The notes beneath the pieces are model-generated. The model made no database searches, had not been told where the DNA came from, and saw only the letters and a list, made by a program, of their open reading frames with translations. The translations under genes and the position numbers were made by a program. Positions 1 through 4,853 of a DNA stretch of 6,654 bases are shown piece after piece. The DNA lies in assembly GCA_027487055.1 (NCBI GenBank), contig JAIYEJ010000078.1:1-6654 (forward strand). Direction: 5' to 3'. The DNA is from Methylotenera sp. (lineage in GTDB: Bacteria; Pseudomonadota; Gammaproteobacteria; Burkholderiales; Methylophilaceae). Each line of letters opens with the position of its first letter. The first letter of the stretch is position 1.

Positions 1-63
1 AATGAGTGCTGTGCGACAAACAATTTGTAATTTGTACGACATTAAAATTAACACTAAAAATAA

Positions 64-537
64 ATGACTTTATCTGATTACTTTATAGAGATTGAAAGAC
101 TCTTTCCAAGCGAACCAGTTCATACTGAGAAAATCGCTAATGGAAGCTCTTTGGAACATCTTCAAGTCGAAGCCTACTTCAAAGGGAAACTATGGGAAGA
201 TATTAATTTGGTTGGTTTTAGTAAGTACATAGGGGATCCATCTTCATGTCTATCATTTATGACACCCAAAGCATTTAAATATTATTTACCTGCTTATTTA
301 AGCATATCTTTAAAGGACTATGCTGCTGCAGATGTTATACCAGAAGCTACAATCTATAAAATCGAAAAATTAACTGATCAAGAGAATCAAGAGTACCTAG
401 ATGCTTTTAATTTAGATCAAAAAAGAATGATTGCAATATTTTTGGATTTTATGTGTAGAGAACATGGGCATGACTTTGCTACTGATTTTGCTCAGAATGC
501 TTTAAGTTCTTATTGGGCTCGATTTTTGATGCCATAA
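64..537 (+). CDS. DUF6714-like hypothetical protein
   Basis: A 157-residue soluble protein with no signal peptide or membrane segment. The central block, residues 54-79, reads as a hydrophilic start (KYIGDPSSC) followed by LSFMTPKAFKYYLPAYL. This matches what I remember of the DUF6714 family, which has the same GDPSACLSFMTPEAFRYYLPAY-type core, a following ADVIP segment, and a C-terminal helix ending in a YW-x-x-F motif (here SYWARF, residues 149-154). Family membership rests on recall of that pattern, and no biochemical function is known to me. The gene stands alone: the next gene is convergent. There is no convincing Shine-Dalgarno sequence before the ATG at 64 (upstream bases are A-rich), so expression may be weak or depend on A-rich leader initiation. 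Base composition looks lower in GC than the lysR end of the window. The promoter may lie partly outside the window. Confidence 0.75.
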   Translation: MTLSDYFIEIERLFPSEPVHTEKIANGSSLEHLQVEAYFKGKLWEDINLVGFSKYIGDPSSCLSFMTPKAFKYYLPAYLSISLKDYAAADVIPEATIYKIEKLTDQENQEYLDAFNLDQKRMIAIFLDFMCREHGHDFATDFAQNALSSYWARFLMP

Positions 538-650
538 AAAAGTAATAGTTGACTTACCACTTCGCAAAGAAATGACACTAGCATCAGAGCTAAGCAGTAC
601 CGCGCATAACATTTTTTTTAGAAGATTTAATTGCCAGTGACAGGCCGCTT

Positions 651-691
651 TGGGGATATACGTCGCATTAAAATTACAATCTATATCCCCA
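651..691. other. Inverted repeat between convergent genes
   Basis: Perfect 10-bp arms TGGGGATATA (651-660) and TATATCCCCA (682-691) surround a 21-base AT-rich loop. The repeat lies in the 538-736 gap between the stop of the DUF6714-like gene and the stop of the DUF4386-type gene, where a shared terminator would be expected. Neither side shows a run of T after the stem, so it is not a standard intrinsic terminator. It could be an mRNA 3'-end stabilising hairpin or a protein-binding dyad. I see nothing else convincing in the gap; a T run at 612-619 is not preceded by a good stem. Confidence 0.45.
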
Positions 692-736
692 CCAAATTAC
701 TAATTTGAGCTTAGAGCCTCATGGAGCCTGTTATAT

Positions 737-1426
737 TTATCCTTTTTTAAGCATAACAATTGCGCAACCAAGTAACCATGCTTCCCATAGCATGAAAGCA
801 GCTGGTGTAGTAGCGATAACTTTAATATTTGGCATTACCGTATGCAGATGTTCGGACATTCCCAATATCCATAATGGAAGTGTAATCGCACCAACATAAA
901 CCATTATGCGCGGTAAGACATTGTTGCTATATAACTTAATCACAATTAAAAGCGTCCAAAGTGCAACTAGCAACTGCCCAATAAATTCACCCAGCAATAC
1001 TCCAGCAAATTGATGAAGTACTCCAAAAAGCTGAAGGGATGAAGTTATTGCTGCTTCGCTACTTGCTTCATTGTTTGTTATCTCTGCAAGGATTGGCACA
1101 ACAAATACCCAACGGAGCAAGCCAATTGCTTGAACTAAGGCAGATGATATTGCTAGGACATTAAGTAAATTGCTTGAGCTTTCAGATTTGGTAGCAACTT
1201 TCCCCATTCCAATCGCAACGGGTATAAACATTAATGCACTAAGAGCAAATGCAAACCATATCAAAATTAGTCTATCGCCGCCATTGTGGAATTTTTGTAA
1301 AATCTCCAGCGGTGGCGCACGAAGAATATCATCATAGCCAAACTCTGAAATTAGCATGCTATACGGAATGGTGGCCATCACCAGAAAGGTGATAATTAAT
1401 ATTGCGGTGAGTCTGTTTTGTGTCAT
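737..1426 (-). CDS. DUF4386-type integral membrane protein
   Basis: A 229-residue polytopic inner-membrane protein. Hydrophobic segments appear at about residues 6-26, 53-74, 87-113, 131-165 (probably two spans broken near H138/G146-E147), 171-190 and 205-226, giving about six to seven spans. The segment GEFIGQLLVALWTLLIV (146-162) and the RWVFVVPIL segment (105-113) resemble the DUF4386 family as I remember it; function in that family is unknown. The ATG overlaps the stop of the upstream tetR gene as ATGA, and an AAGGA ribosome binding site lies 6 bases before it inside tetR, so translation is probably coupled. It is the last gene of a four-gene operon, and a TetR regulator directly upstream suggests it is induced by a small molecule or membrane stress (inference). 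Two acidic/basic loops, E28-R52 and E115-E124, would face one side of the membrane. Efflux is conceivable but nothing in the sequence shows transport. Confidence 0.8.
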   Translation of the reverse strand: MTQNRLTAILIITFLVMATIPYSMLISEFGYDDILRAPPLEILQKFHNGGDRLILIWFAFALSALMFIPVAIGMGKVATKSESSSNLLNVLAISSALVQAIGLLRWVFVVPILAEITNNEASSEAAITSSLQLFGVLHQFAGVLLGEFIGQLLVALWTLLIVIKLYSNNVLPRIMVYVGAITLPLWILGMSEHLHTVMPNIKVIATTPAAFMLWEAWLLGCAIVMLKKG

Positions 1427-2031
1427 TTCTTATCCTTGTATATCTCATGTATTATTGAACTAGCGGCATTTTGAACTCTTTGCCAGTCTGCCTCGGTTTT
1501 CAGGTCTAAGCCTGCAAATCGACCCAATGTATCAGCGCGAATAGTCAGGTAATGCATTGCGGCCAACAGTATTGCGTTTATGGCAGGCGCATCAACTTCA
1601 GATGGAGATTCGAGTTCACCTTTCATCTGCATAAACCATTTGCCAAACATAATCGAGCGCGATTGCTCTAATGTCTTAAGGGAGTCAGAATTATCCGATA
1701 ACTCCCATAGCAAAATATGCCTAAGCATTTTCTCTTCTCGTAGCGTCTTTAAGTATTGCCCAAGTAGTTCAGAAGTCATCTCTGCATAATTTATAAATTC
1801 TTTGGGTTTTGGTTCGCTTCCAAACCAAAGCTTTAAATCATTAGCGATATGTTCAATCACGCCTTCCATACCACCAAAATAACTATATATAAGCTTTTTA
1901 TCGACGCCAGCTGCAGCAGCGATTTTATTGATGCCTAAGGCTTGAAAGCCTTCATTGGCTAACAACTCTGTTGCAGCTTTTATAATCTTTGCTTCTGTAT
2001 TGGCTCGGTTTCTGATTGCTGTATCTGCCAT
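1423..2031 (-). CDS. TetR/AcrR-family transcriptional regulator
   Basis: A typical TetR-length protein, 202 residues from the start I prefer. Residues 12-60 form the conserved N-terminal DNA-binding domain: AKIIKAATELLANEG, then a helix-turn-helix at about 33-52 (GINKIAAAAGVDKKLIYSYF) followed by the usual family continuation. The C-terminal part is helical and variable, as expected for the ligand-binding and dimerisation domain, so the ligand cannot be read. Two starts are possible. The ATG at 2037 has its only AGG one base upstream, which is too close. The ATG at 2031 (MADTAIRN) has that AGG at 7 bases, so I chose 2031. It is the third gene of the operon, 14 bp after the small lipoprotein gene and overlapping the membrane-protein gene by 4 bp. 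Being inside the operon it probably represses its own promoter, and the paired palindromes at 3118-3158 are the obvious candidate operators (inference). Confidence 0.92.
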   Translation of the reverse strand: MADTAIRNRANTEAKIIKAATELLANEGFQALGINKIAAAAGVDKKLIYSYFGGMEGVIEHIANDLKLWFGSEPKPKEFINYAEMTSELLGQYLKTLREEKMLRHILLWELSDNSDSLKTLEQSRSIMFGKWFMQMKGELESPSEVDAPAINAILLAAMHYLTIRADTLGRFAGLDLKTEADWQRVQNAASSIIHEIYKDKK

Positions 2032-2045
2032 TGTCATACCTAACG

Positions 2046-2432
2046 TTATTTACATTTTAATAGAGCAGTATATCTATCTTTACGGAAATCGTTCATCCAC
2101 TTTTCATCATAGTTATTTGCTAACCTTATGTTCGCAACACTACCTTTATCTTGAGGTACAAACTCTATGGTTTCAAACCACCAGCCATAACCTGCAAGTT
2201 CGTAGACTGCTTCGTTACGAGCTTCAATATATTTTACTTCGGTTAATGGATATAACTTTGCGTTTTGTTCAAAGCAACGGGCAAAATCGGTGTATGACTT
2301 TTCGCTTGTCAATGATTCAACGGTTGCAGTTTCAATAAACTCCTGATACCCCTTAATACCAACTTTGTTTGCGCTACATGCACTCAATATAAAAATGCCA
2401 AGTATGCTAATGATAGTGATCGAATTTTTCAT
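2046..2432 (-). CDS. Small predicted lipoprotein, unknown family
   Basis: A 128-residue precursor with a short hydrophobic signal (residues 4-18) and lipobox LSAC, the lipidated cysteine being C19, so the product should be anchored in the periplasmic face of a membrane. Residues +2 and +3 are Ser and Ala, with no Asp at +2, so sorting to the outer membrane is expected. The mature part of about 110 residues has two further cysteines, C53 and the penultimate C127, which could form a disulfide. It also has an aromatic stretch near 82-86 (YGWWF) and a basic C terminus. I do not recognise the family. The start is firm: a TAGGAG ribosome binding site overlaps the stop codon of the preceding DUF3313-type gene and sits 6 bases from the ATG, indicating tight translational coupling. 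Second gene of the TetR operon, so a partner of the other lipoprotein is plausible (inference). Confidence 0.83.
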   Translation of the reverse strand: MKNSITIISILGIFILSACSANKVGIKGYQEFIETATVESLTSEKSYTDFARCFEQNAKLYPLTEVKYIEARNEAVYELAGYGWWFETIEFVPQDKGSVANIRLANNYDEKWMNDFRKDRYTALLKCK

Positions 2433-2441
2433 GGTTGTCTC

Positions 2442-3083
2442 CTAACGAATATTATGTTGTTGGGCATTGTCTAAAAGTGCCCGAAGTTGTTCTGCATGGA
2501 TTTTTAATACACTTTCTGCATGGCCTGTTTTGGTGAAATACTCGATTACACCTCCATTGATTGGATTTGCATTTGCATGAGTTGAAAGCGCTACAATTCT
2601 TTCTCCGGTGATAGCGTCAATTACTTCACTCTCACTACTAGCGCCACCATTTGAAAGAGGCCCTGCTAAATAGTTAATCACCAAGTATGGTGTTTCAATG
2701 CCAGTAATAGCTAGGCGTAGTCGCAATACTCCATCAGCTGGAAGATTCGTGTATTGATACTTTTCAGAAAAGGTTTTTATCGCTGCTTCACGATAAGACT
2801 TTTTAACTTCTAACAGTTGATCCGCTGTCAGACCTTTCTCTCTTTTTTGGCCTGGTGAATATGTAACTTCATCTACCATAAAGTGCGAATAAGCTTTTTT
2901 AGTACGTGATTTGTAAATAAGTGCATTCTTATCCTCTTCTGAAACATCCATATGCGTGTATGTATTTAAAAAACCTGTACGAGTGGTCTGCTGAGAAGCG
3001 CAAGCTGAGAGGAGTGTTGCACAAACCAAGATAGAACTTATTTTGACTAAGTTTGCTTTGTAATTGCTTAGTTTTGTTGCCAT
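2442..3083 (-). CDS. DUF3313-type lipoprotein
   Basis: A 213-residue precursor. A basic n-region (residues 1-14) and hydrophobic stretch end in the lipobox LLSAC with C28 as the lipidated residue; Ala at +2 suggests outer-membrane sorting. Directly after it comes TGFLNTYTHM (about 36-45), matching the SGFLxDYSxL-like opening I associate with DUF3313 lipoproteins, and length is close to that family. The C-terminal half contains a beta-rich core (LRLRLAITGIETP, about 119-131), a Gly/Ser-rich turn (AGPLSNGGASSE), and a conserved-looking DAITGERI segment. The function of the family is not known to me. The start is supported by GGAG at 3091-3094 on the minus strand, 7 bases from the ATG. It is the first gene of the operon, about 40 bases behind the double-operator promoter. 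Confidence 0.85.
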   Translation of the reverse strand: MATKLSNYKANLVKISSILVCATLLSACASQQTTRTGFLNTYTHMDVSEEDKNALIYKSRTKKAYSHFMVDEVTYSPGQKREKGLTADQLLEVKKSYREAAIKTFSEKYQYTNLPADGVLRLRLAITGIETPYLVINYLAGPLSNGGASSESEVIDAITGERIVALSTHANANPINGGVIEYFTKTGHAESVLKIHAEQLRALLDNAQQHNIR

Positions 3084-3117
3084 CTATTTTCTCCAAATTA
3101 ATGATTAATGGCTAATG

Positions 3118-3158
3118 TCACCATATGGTGATAAATATATATCACCATATGGTGATAT
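3118..3158. promoter_or_regulatory. Two tandem palindromic operators (TetR candidate)
   Basis: Two perfect palindromes share the core TCACCATATGGTGA. The left copy is 14 bp (3118-3131). The right copy extends to a perfect 20 bp, ATATCACCATATGGTGATAT (3139-3158). Their centres are 24 bp apart, a bit over two helical turns. The right copy fills the spacer between the -35 and -10 boxes of the minus-strand promoter, and the left copy covers the predicted transcription start, so bound protein would block RNA polymerase. The simplest reading is a repressor operator for the TetR protein encoded in the same operon, binding as two dimers. That assignment is inference; the palindromes are directly visible. 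Confidence 0.85.
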
Positions 3159-3163
3159 GTCAA
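3134..3163 (-). promoter_or_regulatory. Sigma70-type promoter of the lipoprotein-tetR operon
   Basis: On the minus strand the -35 is a perfect TTGACA (3163-3158), the spacer is 18 bp (3157-3140), and the -10 is TATATT (3139-3134), five of six consensus bases. Transcription should start near 3127, inside the left operator, leaving a leader of about 44 bases before the DUF3313-type start codon. No terminator hairpin is visible between the doxX stop (3188) and this promoter, so read-through from the rhodanese-doxX unit is possible. Confidence 0.78.
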
Positions 3164-3187
3164 CTAAAATTTACCATTTACTATGAA

Positions 3188-3604
3188 TTATTGTGTTTTG
3201 TTAGATTTATGAGACTCCATACTAAAAGCACCACTACCTAATAGGGCTTGAGCTATACACAGTACGATCAGGTAAAGTGGATACTCCCAACCCCCGTTTG
3301 GTGCACTGAATACCCAACCATTTCCCCCATGTACCCAAATGATTGCACCTATCAATGGGATGGTGAGTGCTAGAGCGACATATCGTGTATGCAACCCAAA
3401 CAAAAGTAGGAACCCACCAAAAGCCTCAACTGCAAATGTTACATATGCCAGCATGCTTGGTAGTCCTAAGGACTCAAAGAAATGTGCAGTTCCAAGTAAT
3501 CCAAAAGTTAGCAGTTTTAAAATGATACTGTGTGCTAAAAACATTAAACCAAGACTCATCCTCAGTAGGGCTATACCGAAATTGCTCATCTTTTCATTTG
3601 ACAT
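3188..3604 (-). CDS. DoxX-family membrane protein
   Basis: A 138-residue inner-membrane protein with about four hydrophobic segments: residues 8-30, 43-65, 71-92 and 106-124. The opening GIALLRMSLGLMFLAHSIILKLL is the DoxX-family signature with its histidine and lysine in the first span, followed by the usual FFESLGLP loop and an EAFGGFLLLFGL second span. DoxX-like proteins are linked in the literature to thiol and oxidative stress and to membrane oxidoreductases; the exact role here is unknown. I moved the start from a longer open frame (3682) to the ATG at 3604. There a GGGAG ribosome binding site lies 6 bases upstream, and the longer frame would begin deep in the rhodanese gene. It overlaps the end of the rhodanese gene by 11 bp, so the two are co-transcribed and probably translationally coupled. 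Confidence 0.9.
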   Translation of the reverse strand: MSNEKMSNFGIALLRMSLGLMFLAHSIILKLLTFGLLGTAHFFESLGLPSMLAYVTFAVEAFGGFLLLFGLHTRYVALALTIPLIGAIIWVHGGNGWVFSAPNGGWEYPLYLIVLCIAQALLGSGAFSMESHKSNKTQ

Positions 3605-3944
3605 GGTGAACTCCCATTTGTTGTTCAATAGGGAAGCCAGCTTCGATCCAATCCTGCTTGCCTTCTGCATACTTGAAGACATTTTTATAACCTAGCTGCG
3701 TCAAACGTGCAGCTACTTTTCCAGAATTTGGGCAGGATATATTCGAGCAATACACGATAATCTTTGAGGACTTGTCAGGTAAAAGTTTTGGTGCCTTGAC
3801 ATCCACTTCATTGAAATTTATTTGAATCGCACTTGGAAGATGTACTTCGTTAAAGTATTTTTCTGGCAACGCTTCGACTAATATGACTGCTTCTCGTCGG
3901 TCAATGGTATCTTTAATTGCTTCTCTGCTTATGTTGTTAAACAT
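3594..3944 (-). CDS. Rhodanese-like domain protein
   Basis: A 116-residue single-domain cytoplasmic rhodanese (sulfurtransferase fold), normal for a stand-alone domain. Visible landmarks are ALPEKYFNEVHLPSAIQI (25-42), corresponding to the CH2A-type motif before the core; the active-site loop VYCSNISCPNS (64-74) with catalytic C66; and the C-terminal WIEAGFPIE (99-107), the family's W-x-x-AG-x-P element. The loop carries a second cysteine, C71, typical of a subfamily with YCxxxxCxxS. It could allow an intramolecular disulfide or persulfide relay (inference). The start at 3944 is chosen over the longer frame to 3989 because AAGGAG lies exactly 6 bases upstream. The longer version would also add a cysteine-rich stretch encoded by the operator DNA. 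First gene of the unit with doxX, divergent from marR and probably repressed by it. Confidence 0.92.
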   Translation of the reverse strand: MFNNISREAIKDTIDRREAVILVEALPEKYFNEVHLPSAIQINFNEVDVKAPKLLPDKSSKIIVYCSNISCPNSGKVAARLTQLGYKNVFKYAEGKQDWIEAGFPIEQQMGVHHVK

Positions 3945-3965
3945 GATGTTCTCCTTAATTAAATA

Positions 3966-4015
3966 GTTGCAATTGCAACAATAACACATTACCTAATATT
4001 GGTTGCAATTGCAAC
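3966..4015. promoter_or_regulatory. Two MarR-type operator palindromes
   Basis: Two identical perfect 14-bp palindromes, GTTGCAATTGCAAC, at 3966-3979 and 4002-4015, centres 36 bp apart, lie between the divergent rhodanese and marR genes. A TTGCAA...TTGCAA dyad is a familiar form of MarR-family operator. The copies overlap candidate -35 boxes in both directions and the likely start site of the rhodanese-doxX transcript. MarR should therefore control itself and the divergent pair. The binding protein is inferred from adjacency. Confidence 0.85.
3981..4008 (-). promoter_or_regulatory. Candidate promoter for rhodanese-doxX
   Basis: On the minus strand TTGCAA (4008-4003, four of six consensus) is followed after 16 bp by TGTTAT (3986-3981, four of six). 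The predicted start near 3974 would fall inside the left palindrome, a repressing position. This is a weak promoter match chosen because of geometry; other -10 choices are possible in this AT-rich stretch. Confidence 0.45.
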
Positions 4016-4031
4016 TAGTATTGGGTAAAAT
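4003..4031 (+). promoter_or_regulatory. Candidate promoter for marR, leaderless start
   Basis: TTGCAA (4003-4008) inside the right palindrome, a 17-bp spacer, then TAAAAT (4026-4031, five of six consensus). A start 7 bases beyond the -10 falls exactly on the A of the marR ATG at 4038. No Shine-Dalgarno sequence precedes that ATG, which agrees with a leaderless transcript. The -35 within the operator gives direct autorepression. Confidence 0.55.
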
Positions 4032-4037
4032 TATCTT

Positions 4038-4505
4038 ATGATGAAAAAAATAAATGAAATCAAAATAAAAAGCTGGATATCCTTGATTCGTACGCAGCAG
4101 TTTCTGCTAGAACAAGTTGAGAGTGACCTAAAACGTGCGGGACTTCCGACGTTAGCTTGGTATGATGTTTTGCTTGAGTTGACAAGAGTTCCAGATGGCC
4201 GGTTGCGATTGAACGAGATTGGTACTCGTATATTATTAGAAAAAAGTAACCTCACTCGACTTATCGACAGGCTTGAAAAAGATGGTTTACTTGAGCGCGA
4301 GGTATGTGATTCTGATCGACGTGGTGCTTATGCGGTTATCACGACGAAAGGACGTTCTCTACAAAAGCGCATGTGGCCCATATATGCAATAGCGATAGAG
4401 AATCATTTTGCATCAAAATTGACTCTTGAAGAGGCTGAAATGTTTATCGGATTGTTGCAAAAAATTGATAAGACAGTTCCAAAAGAAAGATTAATGAATC
4501 TGTGA
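4038..4505 (+). CDS. MarR-family transcriptional regulator
   Basis: 155 residues, a normal MarR length. The N-terminal dimerisation helix (about 8-33) leads to LAWYDVLLEL (39-48). The winged helix-turn-helix follows at about 57-81 (LNEIGTRILLEKSNLTRLIDRLEKDG). The wing carries DSDRRGAYAVITTKG (91-105) with the family's conserved D-x-R. A C-terminal helix pair (125-150) completes the dimer interface. There is a single cysteine, C90, just before the wing, which could act as an oxidation switch, but nothing proves this. The gene starts ATGATG with no ribosome binding site and a -10 box only 7 bases away, suggesting leaderless translation. It is divergent from rhodanese-doxX across two perfect palindromes, so it most likely represses both itself and that pair in response to an oxidant or phenolic compound (inference). 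Confidence 0.94.
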   Translation: MMKKINEIKIKSWISLIRTQQFLLEQVESDLKRAGLPTLAWYDVLLELTRVPDGRLRLNEIGTRILLEKSNLTRLIDRLEKDGLLEREVCDSDRRGAYAVITTKGRSLQKRMWPIYAIAIENHFASKLTLEEAEMFIGLLQKIDKTVPKERLMNL

Positions 4506-4551
4506 CTTTCAACTTATAAAACTGATGACACAATTTAATATCGCAAACGAG

Positions 4552-4567
4552 CATACTATTCGGTATG
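4552..4567. promoter_or_regulatory. Orphan operator-like dyad
   Basis: CATAC (4552-4556) and GTATG (4563-4567) form 5-bp inverted arms around six bases; the right half reads CGGTATG. The shape CATAC-N6-GTATG, especially with the CGGTATG half, resembles operators of some TetR-family repressors. No gene begins close downstream, so it may be a remnant of a lost promoter. The match is short and could be chance. Confidence 0.3.
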
Positions 4568-4813
4568 TTTATAACTAAAATACCATTTTTATTAGCACGG
4601 ATATACTCAAACCTGGCTATTGGCTCAATCTTTAAAGTCTGTTTCCTGACTCCCTAAAAGCAGTGCTCAAAATTCGAGGCTTACGGCCCAAGCTGACGAT
4701 AAAAAAATCGAGAGTACTCCTCCAAAATGGGGATTCCCCCAAGCGAAATTTGCTGTCAATATGGTATTTCCATGAATGATCTGCATGGACTTTTATCTCG
4801 CACAAGAGTTGAG

Positions 4814-4837
4814 TTGCGCACTTCATTAAATGCGCAA
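4814..4837. other. Hairpin downstream of lysR
   Basis: Perfect 7-bp arms TTGCGCA (4814-4820) and TGCGCAA (4831-4837) with a 10-base loop, 16 bases past the lysR stop on the minus strand. There is no U-tract after the stem in either direction, so it may stabilise the 3' end or support factor-dependent termination; it is not a canonical intrinsic terminator. Confidence 0.45.
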
Positions 4838-4853
4838 TGAATTAATTGCATAA

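Larger units (their letters stand above)
4506..4853. other. Gene-free region with possible relic sequence
   Basis: No credible gene lies between the marR stop and the lysR stop. A 64-codon minus-strand frame (4826-4632) has no ribosome binding site and starts inside a hairpin, so I do not call it. The stretch at about 4632-4745 is visibly richer in G and C than its flanks and contains the odd palindrome GGGGATTCCCC (4729-4739). It may be the remnant of a lost gene or a dispersed element. The left part holds an operator-like dyad and the right end a hairpin, both listed separately. No marR terminator is evident. Confidence 0.4.

Noticed and set aside
538..736. Integron attC site after the first gene
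   Set aside because: An isolated hypothetical gene followed by a dyad raised the idea, and GCATAAC/GTTATAT ends could be paired loosely, but the conserved core sites and the inner arms of an attC are not present.
776..802. CATGC...GCATG dyad at the end of the DUF4386-type gene
   Set aside because: Short arms within coding sequence; expected by chance.
705..899. Plus-strand 64-codon open frame
   Set aside because: It lies mostly antisense to the well-supported DUF4386-type gene and has no family signature.
1580..1789. Plus-strand frame opposite tetR
   Set aside because: Antisense to a clear TetR gene; low-complexity serine-rich translation typical of a shadow.
1955..2338. Plus-strand 127-codon frame
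   Set aside because: Covers the small lipoprotein and the tetR N terminus on the opposite strand, both of which have better starts, signals and motifs.
3605..3682. N-terminal extension of the DoxX protein
   Set aside because: It would overlap the rhodanese gene extensively and is not DoxX-like; the ATG at 3604 has a GGGAG site at the right distance.
3339..3695. Plus-strand 118-codon frame
   Set aside because: Antisense to doxX and the rhodanese end; no start signal or domain.
3945..3989. N-terminal extension of the rhodanese
   Set aside because: It would translate the MarR palindrome; AAGGAG sits 6 bases before the ATG at 3944.
4031..4255. Minus-strand 74-codon frame
   Set aside because: Shadow of marR.
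4632..4826. Minus-strand 64-codon frame as a gene
   Set aside because: No ribosome binding site, begins inside the hairpin behind lysR, and no recognisable domain; kept only as a possible relic.
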